Made by a program: the position numbers and the translations under genes
In this document: piece by piece, positions 24,660-36,060 of the stretch
Numbering within the stretch: position 1 is the stretch's first letter
Layout of the letters: each line of letters opens with the position of its first letter
Assembly (NCBI GenBank): GCA_037074615.1
Contig: CM073534.1
Span: 5,824,861 to 5,888,860 of the forward strand
DNA length: 64,000 nt
Reading direction: 5' to 3'
Source: Leucaena leucocephala
Taxonomy: Eukaryota > Streptophyta > Magnoliopsida > Fabales > Fabaceae
Notes under the pieces: generated by a model
The model's input: only the letters and a program-made list of their open reading frames with translations
Database searches by the model: none
What the model was told of the DNA's origin: nothing

Positions 24660-25400
24660 AATGCAAATTTGTAGTGGTTTTATAACCCCTACAAAAATAA
24701 AGTAACCATTTCAAAGTACATAAAATTGTTGCAAAATCATTCCTAGTGCCTACAAATACACCTCCGCTCCTCCCATTTTCACTCGCTCATCATGGTTGTT
24801 TTCTGTGGTTCCTTTTCTCTTCTTCTTTCCATCTCTTCATGCTTCCTTGATATCTTTGATACATTGTGGTAAGATTATATTAATTTATAAATTTATTTCT
24901 CTTTTATATTTATATATTTATTTTAATTAATATGATTATTTATGATTTTCAGGAGCTTCCTATACAAATTATTGGATTTATTTAATCATTTTTATATCAT
25001 ATTTGTCTACTTTCTTCACTTTCTAATTCTATTGTACACCTTCTTTTATCAACTTCAATAAATTTCTATCTATCTAATATCAATTTGTACACTTTCTATA
25101 TATTAAAAATTTGTTACAAAATAAAATATATTAAATTTAATTATATTGTATAGCTAAATAATAAATTTAATTACCACAATAAAATTTTAATCTCTCCAAT
25201 TTGTTACATTATTTATATATCTACATATAGATATACATTCTATTAAAAATTTATATATTTAAATATATACATTACAGGGTTTTTTAAAATTTTTACAACA
25301 TATTGTAGTGGTTATATAACTTCTACAAATGCTTGAAGCGGGCAAAATTCTTTTTTTAAAACTTTTTAAACTTTTGTAGAAGTTACAAAACTGCTATAAA
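24660..25400. repeat. CACTA palindromes near the right end
   Basis: Copies at 24666 (TTTGTAGTGGTTTTATAACC), about 25303 and about 25372 match the left and internal arrays but are fewer and more decayed. Between them lies AT-rich sequence with a CTACAAATACACC box at about 24750 and a pyrimidine-rich leader. No clear terminal CACTA inverted repeat is seen to the right. Confidence 0.65.
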
Positions 25401-25534
25401 ACTTTAGCACCAATGTGAAAATTTTCATTTGCCACCAAAATTGTATGGAAGTGATTTAAATTTTTAATTGAAGCTCTTTCATAGCTATTTAAGGGGACAA
25501 TATAAGTCTAGATATTTAACTTGCCAATCAATAC

Positions 25535-26037
25535 AGTTAAATCATTACTTTTTACTGTCCATTTGAAAATTTATTTCTCTTCATATACATATCCAAATAA
25601 GGCATATTACCTATGTATTTAAATCTCTAGATGTGTAATAATTTCTCATACAATTTTATGAATTAATTCCTTCATTTGCTAGGTCAAACTGAAGCCACAA
25701 TAAAACTACTTTAGGACTTACGTTTTTACCATTTGGCTTTCTTTCATAAATCTCATAAATTATTCCAACATCTATAATTCATCAAATTGATTCCCATACA
25801 CTCATATACAACATGGAGTAATGTTATAATTATTTCATACATTTTTGTTTACATGTAATGACATGAATATAGTTGGCAATTTATACCATACATGCTAGAA
25901 CAAATAATTGCCACTTTCTTTCTTCCCTTCTTTAGCTCTTCTCCATGCATACCTTTTCCATCATGCTTTATCTAAATTAGTTGGTTTTGGAATGGTAAGA
26001 TTTTGGGAAATCTCAGTAACAAACAGTACCACTTAAA
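25535..26037 (-). mobile_element. Fragment of the 3-kb LTR family
   Basis: Blocks such as CATATCCAAATAAGGCATAT (about 25585) and GGGAAATCTCAGTAACAAAC (about 26006) match the minus-oriented LTRs at 1295-7309 and 38958-42093. Neither LTR end is present. It abuts the truncated gag at about 26038, with the junction uncertain by some 20 bp. The 130 bp to its left are unassigned. Confidence 0.65.
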
Positions 26038-26515
26038 TATGCAACCAGTGAGCAGAGGGAATATTGTTCCTGAAAGAATTAGTCATAATAGAGATATGGC
26101 CAGTAGTAGTAGCTATTATAGAAAAAGGAAGAGATAGTGGCATAACAGAAGGCCTACTAGAGGGAACTTCAGAGGCAATACAAGTAATAGAGACTCGAGA
26201 TTCAGAGTATGTGACAAGTGCGAGAAAAATCATGGTGATAGACCATGCTTGATGGGACAAAATGTCCGTTACACATGTGGGAAACCTGGACATTTTTCTA
26301 GAAATTGTCCTCAAGCAGTGAATGGTCAAAGGCCACAAACTCAAGATTGAGTATTCGCACTAACAAGGGAAGATGTTCAGAAGTCACCTGAGATGATACA
26401 AGGTACCATCTATCTCAATAATCACTCTGTGATTGCTATATTTGATTTGTGTGCAAGTCATTCCTTTGTTTCCTATGAATGTGCTAAACATTTAGGCCTT
26501 ACAATTAGAAAGTTG
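26038..26515 (+). pseudogene. Gag C-terminus and protease start (Tekay-like)
   Basis: The segment carries arginine- and serine-rich sequence, then CDKCEKNHGDRPCL and the CCHC knuckle YTCGKPGHFSRNCPQA (about 26265-26325), which binds retrotransposon RNA. A stop follows at 26348. Protease begins near 26393 with MIQGTIYLNNHSVIAIFDLC-ASHSFVS; active relatives have F-D-S/T-G-A-T/S-H-S-F, so the active-site motif is altered to FDLCASHSF. The frame runs exactly into the LTR insertion at 26516 and resumes at 29731 when the LTR and one copy of AGTTG are removed. Confidence 0.8.
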
Positions 26516-29500
26516 TGTCATATCCTAATTTTCCCTATATGTATAATACTGATAGTGGAAAGAGGTTTAGAAAGGATCATGATGAATATCAGAAGAAATG
26601 ATAAAGGTTATAGGAGTATTGAAGAAAGAGAAGGACCTAAACGCAAAGTAGAAAAGGTTAAAGGCCAAAAGTTAAAGTAGAAACAAGATTTGGGCCAAAA
26701 GTGGTAATTTCCAAAAGTTAAGGGACTTAAATGTAATTAAGTAAAAAGTTCAAGGGCAAAATTGTAATTATAGAAAGATCAGCCTGGAAAGGGTTATAAC
26801 TGCCCAGAAGTTTTTCAGTCTCACATTCCATTAGTAAATAGAGGAAGTTACGCTGGTTAATCTGGCATGATACAGAAATTTTATTAGGGCTCCAGACAGC
26901 AGAAAATTATCTAATAGTCTAAAAGTTATCTGAATTTTTATCAGATCCCATGGACATCATATATAAGTGGGTGAATTATAGGAAAGTGTGCCCTATAGTT
27001 TCAGATGTCCTAGATCTAACAGAACTCTAAAAGAAGTTCTGTATAAAAAGTTATTCACATATTAGTGAATTTTGACGGGAGTTTGATAACACCCATGATC
27101 CGATAATGAAATTTATCAGTATGTAAGCCTAGATAGAATGAGATCAGATGATCTCATATATAGACCCATGATGATGCCAAGAAAGGCCAAAAACCCAGGC
27201 TACCAGTTCATCAATAGAAGGGGCCAGTGTCTAGAAAAAGTACAAAATTACAAAAATGCCCCTAGATGCCTAGATTATACTAGAGATGGATGGAGGGCAT
27301 TTTGATCATCTGAGATAGGCTAAAAACGTGGTACATGGAATAAATATGATTAGTTGAGCCAGTATATGCCCTGAGGCAATTCAAAGAGGGGTGAAATGAC
27401 AATTATGCCCTTAGGGTTAGTCTAGTGCAAGAAAGGACACCAAGGGTATTTTGGTCATTTTCCAAGGGATTGATGGCAGATAAATATTTAGTATATCATT
27501 GTAAATGGTATGAGAATCCTAGACATTAATTTCTAGGACAGAATACATATCCTGATATATTATAAAAAATTAGGAACAAAACACAGTCCGGTTGTTGTGA
27601 AACTGCTCCGATCGATACTGGATTAGACTGGAATTTTCCAGAAGCTTCCTTACATGGACAGCACGCCACATACCCCTCTTAGGTGTCCCATGAGCTGTCC
27701 CACATGATGTCATAATTATTCTTTTTAGAAAAAGTTAAATTCAAGATTAAATGTGAGCCCTTGGATCAAATAGTATACAAATCAATCTTGGCCATCCATT
27801 TCAACCCAAATTTCTCTATAAATACCCCCTCATTTCAGACCTATTTGGAAGCCCTTGGAACCATGGGGAAACTCTTGCAAAATTTTCACTCAACCAAGAA
27901 AGAAGCACACAACTTGAAGCAAGAAGCAAGGTAATCATCTCCCTTGATCTTGAGCTTTGTTCTAGCAAGTTAGCTCTTGGTTTTAAGGGGTTTTTGTGCC
28001 CTATTTCCATTATGGTTTCTTCTTGAAGTGCTGTCCATATGTGGTTAAAATATGAGTTTTATATTATGGATAGTTTAGACAAGCTTAAACAAGCTAGAAT
28101 CAAGTGGTATAAGCTTGGAAATTCAAGAATGTTTGGATTAGGGTTTTGTGTTCTTGCTGGTACTATATGTGGTATTGTTTATATTATGGAATTTCATAAT
28201 TTTGATACTTCCAATGAGTTTAAAATGGAAAATTGTGTGGGGATAAAGTAGGAGAACAAGTATTGGAAGCATTGGAATCAAAATGTGAATTTTTGGGAAT
28301 CAAGGGCTTCCCTTCGGTTTGGTACTGTAGCAACTGAAGTGTTTTGATTTTAGAAATTATATTTTCATATTTGGATTCTACATAAAAAATTATGTGGAAA
28401 GGAACCATGCAAATTTATTTTGGAAAGATGGAAGTATGGAACATAAAAGAGGGAAAGAAAGGAAGTTAGTTAAAACCTAGTCTTGAATTTGGTTTCAAGT
28501 TGAGTTGTAACTTGATATTATTTTGTAATGGATAGGTTTTGACATTTGTGAAGGAAGGAAAGCACCTCAAGAAGACCTTGAAAAGGATAACTAAGAGGTA
28601 GCAAGGATACCTAACTATAACTCATGTTTGTTTAATTGTTTTGCTTGCTTGTTGATTATGGTGTTTGGTTGAGCTTGAGCTTATGTCATCATGTTATGAT
28701 GAAGTATGAATGATTGCAACTCCTTGGAAGTTATGTCATGACAATATGCATGTTAGAGTTTTCTTATGTACCATTATGAAGTAGCTCCCATCTCATGATA
28801 ACATGTTAAGCATCCAATTATTCATGCATGATATTATAGTTTGTGTAACTTGCTATTAGGATTTCCATGAAATCTCATTCCTTCCACATGCATAACTATG
28901 TTTTAGGTTCTGGATCCTCTCAAGGTAAGAGAGTAAATGTTGATGATTAAGTTTGTATAACAAGTTACATGACTTACATGACACCATATGGTGATATGCT
29001 AGCATGTATGGTGTATGTTTCTGTAACTATATTTTAAGGCTGACGCTTTGTGATGATGGTTGTAATATCTAAACCAACGAGTTTTAGTCTGAAACTTGGC
29101 ATGATTAAATTTAAGATACATATCTTTAAGTTAACACAAAGAAAGCCTCATTTGGATAAGTATCCGAATTGTTATGATTTTCCAAAGTTGGAAGTAAGAT
29201 CTGGAATTGAGATAAAATGAGTGCTGAGAGGCAGTGATGTTCACGCAATGATTTCATATATCAAATGAACCAGTTTTTCTATGAAATTTTATGAACTTAA
29301 AGAGGACGTCTAGAGCTTCAAATCAATAGGTAACAAAGTTCATTTGGATAATTAAACAAGAAGAAATGAATTTTTGAAGTTAAGCAAAGAAACTGGAACT
29401 TCCAGATTTTACCAAATGAACAGTGATATTTAACCATTAAACTGATTTCATGTGGACAAGAAAACCTAAGTTTCATATTTTTCCCTCAAATATCTATGAA

Positions 29501-29725
29501 GGAGATTTCATATAAATTAGAACCACATTATTTCAATTTTTCTATAATTAATTATGAATTTTCAAATTAGGATACATGTTCTGGAGTTACCAAATGAACA
29601 GTAAAAGTGAACAGTACCCAAGTGCAATTCTTTTAGAAATTAATGATTTCAAAGCAAATGATCATGTAATTGGTTCCAATAACTTCTAATGGAGTATAAT
29701 TGAGGTTAAAAGTAAGGATGTGACA
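26516..29725 (+). mobile_element. Solo LTR with perfect AGTTG duplication
   Basis: It starts TGTCATATCCTAATTTTCCC and ends AAAAGTAAGGATGTGACA; length 3210 bp. AGTTG at 26511-26515 and 29726-29730 is an exact 5-bp target-site duplication, the size made by gypsy integrases. There is no internal region, PBS or second LTR, so this is a solo LTR left by LTR-LTR recombination. It is the best-preserved member of the recurrent LTR family here and serves as its reference. It sits inside the protease coding frame of the Tekay-like element. Confidence 0.95.
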
Positions 29726-30280
29726 AGTTGCATTATGACATATGTGTGACAACCCCTACAAATGCTAGAGTAGTTACATCAGATGTTTGTCTAAATAGTG
29801 TTATTCGATATGAGCGTTGTTGCACTACTCTAGACCTGATATGTATGCCTTTCCTTGAGATTGATGTCATAATGGGACTGAACTGGTTATTTACCAATAA
29901 TGTGATGCTGGATTGTAAGAACAAAACTCTAATTCTTTGTTCACAAGCCGCAAATGTAAATCTAGAAGTGAGACTAAATTTCATAACAGAGGCTCAGGCA
30001 GATAAATGTTTATGAAAAGGATGTCAAGGATATATGGTCTTCTTTCTATTCAAATAGAAGTAGAAGAAGGGATTGAAACAATTCCAATAGTTAAAGAATT
30101 CCCCAAAGTTTTTCCAAAGGAGATTCAAGGATTACTTCCAGAACAAGAAGTAGAGTTTGCAATCGACATTGTACATGAAGATGTACCAGTATCCAAAGCC
30201 CCATATCGTATGGCTTCCAATAAGATGATTGAATTAAAGAAACAAATTGAGGAGCCTTTAGAGAAGAGTTTCATTTGACC
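29726..30280 (+). pseudogene. Protease end and linker to reverse transcriptase
   Basis: Open from about 29728, this piece reads DICVTTPTNARVVTSDVCL and later FLEIDVIMGLNWLFTNNVMLDC, the D-V-I-L-G-M-D-W-L-like block that closes gypsy proteases. From about 30006 another frame gives EFPKVFPKEIQGLLPEQEVE and VSKAPYRMA, the leader into reverse transcriptase. A frameshift separates the two at about 30010 and a stop occurs at 30276. Confidence 0.8.
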
Positions 30281-31400
30281 CAGTGTTTCTCCATGGGGTG
30301 CTCCAGTGTTATTCGTTAAGAAGAAGGGTGGTAGTTTAGATTATGCATTGACTATAGGGAGTTGAATAAGATTACTGTTAAGAATAAGTACCATCTTCCT
30401 CAGATTGATGATCTGTTGGACCAGTTGGTAGGAGCAAGTTTATTCTCTAAGATTGATCTGAGGTCAGGTTATCACCAACTCAGGATCAAAGCATATGACA
30501 TTTCAAAGATTGCTTTTAGGACTCGCTGCGATCATTTTGAGTTTTTAGTAATGCCTTTTGGTCAGACGAATGCACCTATAATTTTTATGGATTATATGAA
30601 CAGAATCTTCAGGCCTTATCTAGATTAATTTGTTGTGGTCTTCATTGAAGATATTCTAGTGTACTCCAAATCTGCAGAAGAGCATGAAGAGCATTTGAGA
30701 ATTGTTCTTAGTACTCTTAAAGAAAAATGACTATATGCTAAGCTTAGTAAATGTGAGTTTTGGCTTCAAGAATTTAAATTTCTCAGTCATATCATATCCC
30801 ATGAAGGGGTAGCTATAGATCATAGCAAAGTTAAAGTAGTGTTAAGCTGGGAACAGCCAAGGACAGTGATAGAGATTAGAAGTTTCCTAGGATTAGTAGG
30901 GTATTACAGAAGATTTATTAAGGACTTTTCTCGAATTGCTCTACTGTTAACCAAGCTGACGAGAAAGAATCAGCAGTTCAAGTGGGATGAGAAGTGTGAG
31001 GCTAGTTTTCATGAATTAAAGCAAAGATTAAGCATGACTCATATGCTGATTATTCCATACCCAACTCAGACTTATGTAGTCTATACTGATGCTAGCAAGC
31101 AGGGGTTAGGATGTGTATTAATGTAGCAAGGTCAAGTGGTAGCCTACGCTTCTCGGCAGCTAAAGCCACGTGAAGAAAACTATCATACTCATGATCTGGA
31201 GCTTGCAGCGGTAGTGTATGCTCTCAAGATCTAGAGACATTATCTGTATAAAGCTACCATAGAACTATACTATGACCATAAAAGCCTGAAGTATTTACAA
31301 GATCATAAAGAATTGAACATGAGGCAGCAGAGATGGATGAAATTTTTGAAGGATTATTATTTCTAGATTAAGTACATCCAGGAAAAGCAAATATGGTAGC
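30280..31400 (+). pseudogene. Reverse transcriptase and RNase H (Tekay-like)
   Basis: Blocks in order: SPWGAPVLFVKKK (30285), NKYHLPQIDDLLDQLVGA and SKIDLRSGYHQLRI (30390-30490), DHFEFLVMPFGQTNAP (30530-30575), then FIEDILVYSKS at about 30640, where active enzymes have F-I-D-D; the first catalytic aspartate has become glutamate. FLGLVGYYRRFI follows at about 30885. RNase H starts YVVYTDASKQGLGCVLM at 31075 with a stop at 31124, then YASRQLKPREENYHTHDLELA and HKSLKYL. The enzyme copies RNA to DNA and degrades the RNA strand; this copy is dead. Confidence 0.85.
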
Positions 31401-32149
31401 TGATGCCTTAAGCAGAAAGGTGGTGCAGGTAGCAAGTCTAATGATCAAAGAGTTGGAACTAATAGAAGATGTTAGAGATTGGAGTCCTTTATATCAAATG
31501 CAGACAGCAGAAAACTCTTATGGAGGAACGCAGATTAAAGCTCAAGAGCATGATAAGCTCCCAGGAATTTTCAAGAATAAGCTGGAAAGAGGGGAAACTG
31601 AAAATTTTGATATCTCCCAAGATGGATTGCTACGGTTTAGAGGAAGAACATATATTCCAAATACAATAGGATTGAGATAGAAGATCTTAGATGAAGCACA
31701 TAAAAGCCGATATACCGTACATCCAGGTATGACCAAGATGTATCATGATGTTAAAAGTTTGTTTTTGTAGCCTGGATTAAAGAAGGATGTTGTGGCTAAT
31801 GTATCCAAATGCTTAACATGTTAGAAAGTGAAGGTTGAATACCAAAGGCCAGCAGGGAAGTTACAACCACTAGAGTACCTGAGTGGAAATGGGATAGTAT
31901 TGCCATGGATTTTGTTGAAGGACTGCCTATGACTCCTACTAAGCATGATGCTATATGGGTAGTAATTGACCGATTGACAAAGTTGGCTCATTTCCTGGCA
32001 ATCAATAAGAAATATTATCTTGAGAAACTGGCAAAGTTATATGTAAAGGAGATTGTTAGATTACATGGTGTCCCAAGTAGTATTGTATCTGATAGAGATC
32101 CTCGATTTACGTCAAATTTTTGTCGGGCTTTGCATAAAAAAATAGACAA
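31393..32149 (+). pseudogene. Integrase, truncated (Tekay-like)
   Basis: After MVADALSRK (31393), which ends RNase H, an HHCC zinc-binding region is seen: EAHKSRYTVHPGMTKMYHDV (about 31695) and CLTC (about 31810). The catalytic core starts MDFVEGLPMTPTKHDAIWVV at 31905 and contains SDRDPRFTSNF at about 32088. The core is cut at 32149 by a minus-strand LTR, so the final catalytic glutamate block and any chromodomain are missing. A frameshift lies at about 31890. Confidence 0.85.
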
Positions 32150-35137
32150 TGTTGTATCCTTATTTTTAACTTCAATTATACTTAGTTGGAAGTCATTTGA
32201 ACCAATTACATAACCATTTTCCCTAGAAATAAGCATTTTCAAAAGAATTGCTTATCAGGTACTGTTCATGTACTGTTATTTGGTAATTCTAGAACATGTA
32301 CCCTACTTTGAAAATTCATAATTAAATGTAGAAAAATAGGAATAGGGTGGTTTTAATTTATAATGAAAGATATTTCATTAAAATTTGAAGAAAAATGTTA
32401 AACTGAGGTTCCATTGTCCCAATGAAATTAGTTTATTCGTTGAAAAACACTGTTCATTTGGTAAAATCTAGAAGTTCCAGTTTCTTTGCCTTGACTTCAA
32501 AAATTCATTTCTCTTTTGTTACTTGTCCAAATGAACTGTGTTATATATGGATTTAAATCTATAGACACTTCCTTTATGCTCATAAAATTTCATAGAAAAA
32601 CTCATTCGTTTACCATATGAAATTAACATTGGAACGTTACTGCCTCCAGTTGCTCACTTTATCTTAATTCCAGATTTTAACTCCAATTTGGCAAAATCAT
32701 AATAAATCTAATACTTAAACAATTAAGGAGTTCTTGGTGTTCATTTAAAGCTCTATATCTTAGCTATTATCATACCAAATTTCAAGTTCAAACTCACTGA
32801 TTTAGGTGTCATAATCATCATCACAAAGTCACAGCCTCAGGATATAACTACATGATCATACACTATGCACATCATCACATCCTTCCATAGTGTCAAGTAA
32901 GCAATATAACTTATTATACAAGTTCATCCATATATGTTTACCCTTTTTCCTTGATATGTTCCAGCACCTATGATATGGTTATGCATATGGAAAGAATGAG
33001 ATTTCATGGAAATCCCAATAGCAAGGCATACAAACTATAATATCATGCATGATTAATTGGATGCTTAACATGCTATCATGAGATGGGAGCTACTTCATAA
33101 TAGTACATAAGTAAGCTCTAACATGCATATTGTCATGACATAAGTTGCAAGGAGTTGCAATCATTCATACTTCATCATCAACATCATGGCATAGTCTCAA
33201 GCTCAACCAAACACCATAAAACAAGCAAGCATACAATCAAGCAAACATATAACTATAGTTAGGTATTCTTGCTACCTCTTTATCTATCCTTGTCAAAGTC
33301 TTCTTGAGATAATTTCCTTCCTTCACAAATATCAAAACCTAGTCATTATAAAGCAACATCAAATTACAACTCAACTTGAAAACAATTCCAAGACTAGGTT
33401 TTCACTAACTTCCATATTTTTCCATTTATGTTTCATACTTCCATCTTTCTAAAATAAACTTTCATGGTTCATTTCCACATAATTTTTCATGCAGAATCCA
33501 AATATGAAACCAGAATTTCTAAAATCAAAACACATCACAAGCTGCTGTACCAAACCGAAGCAAACCCTTGATTTTCCAAAAATTCACATTTTGATTCCAA
33601 TGCTTCCAATACTTGTTCTCCTACTTTATCCCCACACAATTTTCGATTTTAAACTCATTGGAATCATCAAAATCATGAAATTCCAACATATGAACAGTGA
33701 CACGTACAGTAGCAGCCATGAACACAAACTTCTAACTACATGCATACTTGAATTTCCAAGCTTATACCACTTGATTCTAGCTTGTTTAAGCTTGTCTAAA
33801 CTATCCATAACATAAAACTCATATTCTTATCACATGTGGACAACAATTCTAGCAGTAACCTTAAGGGAAATATGTCACGAAAACCCCTTAAAATGAAGAG
33901 CTAACTTGCTAGATTAAAGCTCAAGAACAAGGGAGATAGTTACCTTGCTTGTTACTCCAAGTTAAGTGCTTATTTCTTGCTTCAATTGAAATTTGGCCAG
34001 AGGTTCCCTAAGGTACCATGCATGTCAAATCCAATCTGGTTTGGGGGGATATTTATAGAAAATCTTGGGCAAAAATGAATGGCCAAGATTAGTTTGGTTA
34101 CTATTTGATCTAATGATCCATATTTATTCTTGAAACAAGCTTGCCCTAGAAGCCACAAACTTGATGCCATGCATGACATCATACAAGGCCATGTTTGGCT
34201 ATAAAAAGGTAAATATACTTATAGAAAACATTTTAGTCCAGTCTGGTATCGATTGGAGCAGTTTCACAAAAACTAAACTATTTTATAATCCTAATTTTTA
34301 TAATATTTCAGGATATGTATTATGTCCTAGAAACCAATGTCTAGGTTTCTCATACAATTGAAATTGTTAGACTGAGTATTTATCTGTCATTCATCCCTTG
34401 GGAAATGACCAAAATACCCTTGGTGCTCTTTATTGCCTTACATAACCCTAGGGGCATAATTGTCATTTCACACCTCTTTATACTGCCTCAGGACATATAC
34501 TAATCGTCTTATAGTGTCTTGGACACTTTTGACCTGTTCACACTGACCAAAATGCCCTCCATCTATAACTAGTACAATCTGGCCATCTAGGGGCATTTTC
34601 ATAATTTCACACTTTTCCCGGGTTGCTCTGGACTCTGGTCCACTTAACTGTCTCACTACCTTATTAGGCCTATTGGGATGCCATTTGGGTCTTGATATTG
34701 GTCTATTACCTTTATGGCATAAATCCCAAGATATCTTTCCCGACTGTATTTATCAGATATTTTATTCTACTGTAAAATCCAATAAAAATTCTACAGGATT
34801 CCTTTTCTGACTTTGTCAATTTTATAAATTCTTATATTAAATATAGGAATTTACTATAAGGTTTCGTCTGATTCTGAGATTTGAAAAATACTTTAATAAC
34901 TCTTCCTGACTTCAGGAATTTATATCAATTAATTGAGACCTCAAATCAAAATTCTATGTTGCGTTAAACTGACTGCAATAATTTTGTCTATCTACTGGTA
35001 AAATTGGGTCTAATATGATTCTGAGCATTTTTTAGCCTTTTTCAATTCAACTTTCTCATAATTATATTTTTGCCCCTGAACTTTTGTTTAATTATATTTA
35101 GGTCCCTAAACTTTTGATAATTAGCACTTTTGGCCAA
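32150..35137 (-). mobile_element. LTR of the 3-kb family, right end truncated
   Basis: It opens TGTTGTATCCTTATTTTTAA, the complement of the family's 3' end, directly in the integrase frame. The body matches the minus LTR 38958-42093 block by block (for example GTCCCTAAACTTTTGATAAT near 35103). About 120 bp of the LTR's 5' end are missing: at 35137 the sequence changes abruptly to the copia remnant. The left flanking 5-mer is GACAA (32145-32149); its partner is lost with the right end. Confidence 0.8.
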
Positions 35138-36060
35138 CTTTTGATATGGCAACTAAAAATACTCCAAGAAGGATTCTTGATCCTTGGTTACATGGTATGT
35201 GGAGCCTAAATAAATAACCTAAGAAGAAATTGTTTCCATTAAGAAAAAAATACAAGAAACATATGGGGTATGTGAATTCATATAATTCACTAATACCTTT
35301 TCACTATCAACCTGTTTATAATAGTTTTGTGTGAAATTGCCCATCTTTTGGCAAGCAAAGCAATTGACCTTCTTCAGGTCTAGTTTCTGCTTTCAGCCTT
35401 TTGGCCCTTCTTGAATTATTTCTTGCCCTTTTGGAATTGAAGACCACCCTTCTTCCCTTTCTTTTGTAACTTCTTGCCCTTCTTGTAATAGGGCTTTGAT
35501 TGGGAACTGCCAGCATCCTTAATCAAATAGGCTGAGTTGACTTTCATATGTTCCCAACCAACAGGTAGCGATCTAATCATAGCTTGCACTTACCGTTCAT
35601 CAAACAAAGTATCACCAACTTTATTTAGTTCTCTGGTCATGTTGGCTATCTCTATCAAATGTTGCATTATATGAGTGTTTCAAATAAGCTTATAGGTGTC
35701 GAACTTAATCATTAACCTCTTAAGCTTAGTGGTATAAACATCGCCAACTTTATCCTTCAATGCAATCCACATAGCTCTTTTGTGTGTCTCAAATTCACAC
35801 ATGTTGTCATCTGCCATGGCACTAAGAAGAATGATTCTAGTTATGCAATTCTTCTTCCTCCAAGCCTGGGATGCCTCTTGATCTCTCCTAAGCTGGACCG
35901 TATTTACAACTTTAGGTTCAACCATAGTAGTCATCAAAGGTTCAATATCATCTTCTTCCTCTAAGATGAAGTAGACCTTTGGGTGCTAAATATCCCAGTT
36001 ATCCCTATGGAGTTTTTCACATTTATTCAACAATACTGTTCTTGTTTGCCATTTTTAGTT
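35138..36060 (-). pseudogene. gag: Copia gag (broken)
   Basis: The - strand encodes a UBN2-type gag. The clearest part (35937 down to 35680) has NCITRIILLSAMADDNMCEFE and LKDKVGDVYTTKLKRLMIKF, matching the copia gag core in which W-x-A-L-K-D-K and K-L-x-x-L-x-I-K-F are conserved. After a stop, HLIEIANMTRELNKVGDTL and QVQAMIRSLPVGWEHMKVNS follow, then a lysine/arginine-rich tail (about 35500-35330). The frame shifts at least twice. Gag would assemble the virus-like particle. Confidence 0.75.

Larger units (their letters stand above)
13545..25400 (+). mobile_element. CACTA (En/Spm-like) DNA transposon, decayed, with two nested insertions
   Basis: Arrays of 30-bp palindromes of the form TTTGTAGCGGTT...AACCGCTACAAA lie near both ends, as in CACTA subterminal regions, and a TNP2-type transposase gene lies between. 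The left end resembles CACTACAAGAAAA in a decayed form (CTCTACAAAAAAAATT near 13545). The right end is not clear, and 25400 is where the last subterminal repeats stop. Order is array, TATA, ORF1-like gene, array, TATA, transposase, array. An RTE LINE sits in ORF1 and an LTR element in the transposase. Net size without these is about 8 kb, ordinary for an autonomous CACTA element. Confidence 0.8.
26038..32149 (+). mobile_element. Tekay/Del-like Ty3/gypsy coding region, ends lost
   Basis: Gag zinc knuckle, protease, reverse transcriptase, RNase H and integrase follow in gypsy order on the + strand. The zinc knuckle with an extra cysteine box just before it (CDKCEKNHGDRPCL then CGKPGHFSRNC) is typical of plant Del/Tekay chromoviruses as I know them. 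The 5' part of gag is missing, replaced by a minus LTR fragment; the integrase is cut at 32149 by another minus LTR. A + strand solo LTR splits the protease at 26516-29725. Stops and a few frameshifts make it inactive, but the blocks remain easy to read. Confidence 0.85.
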
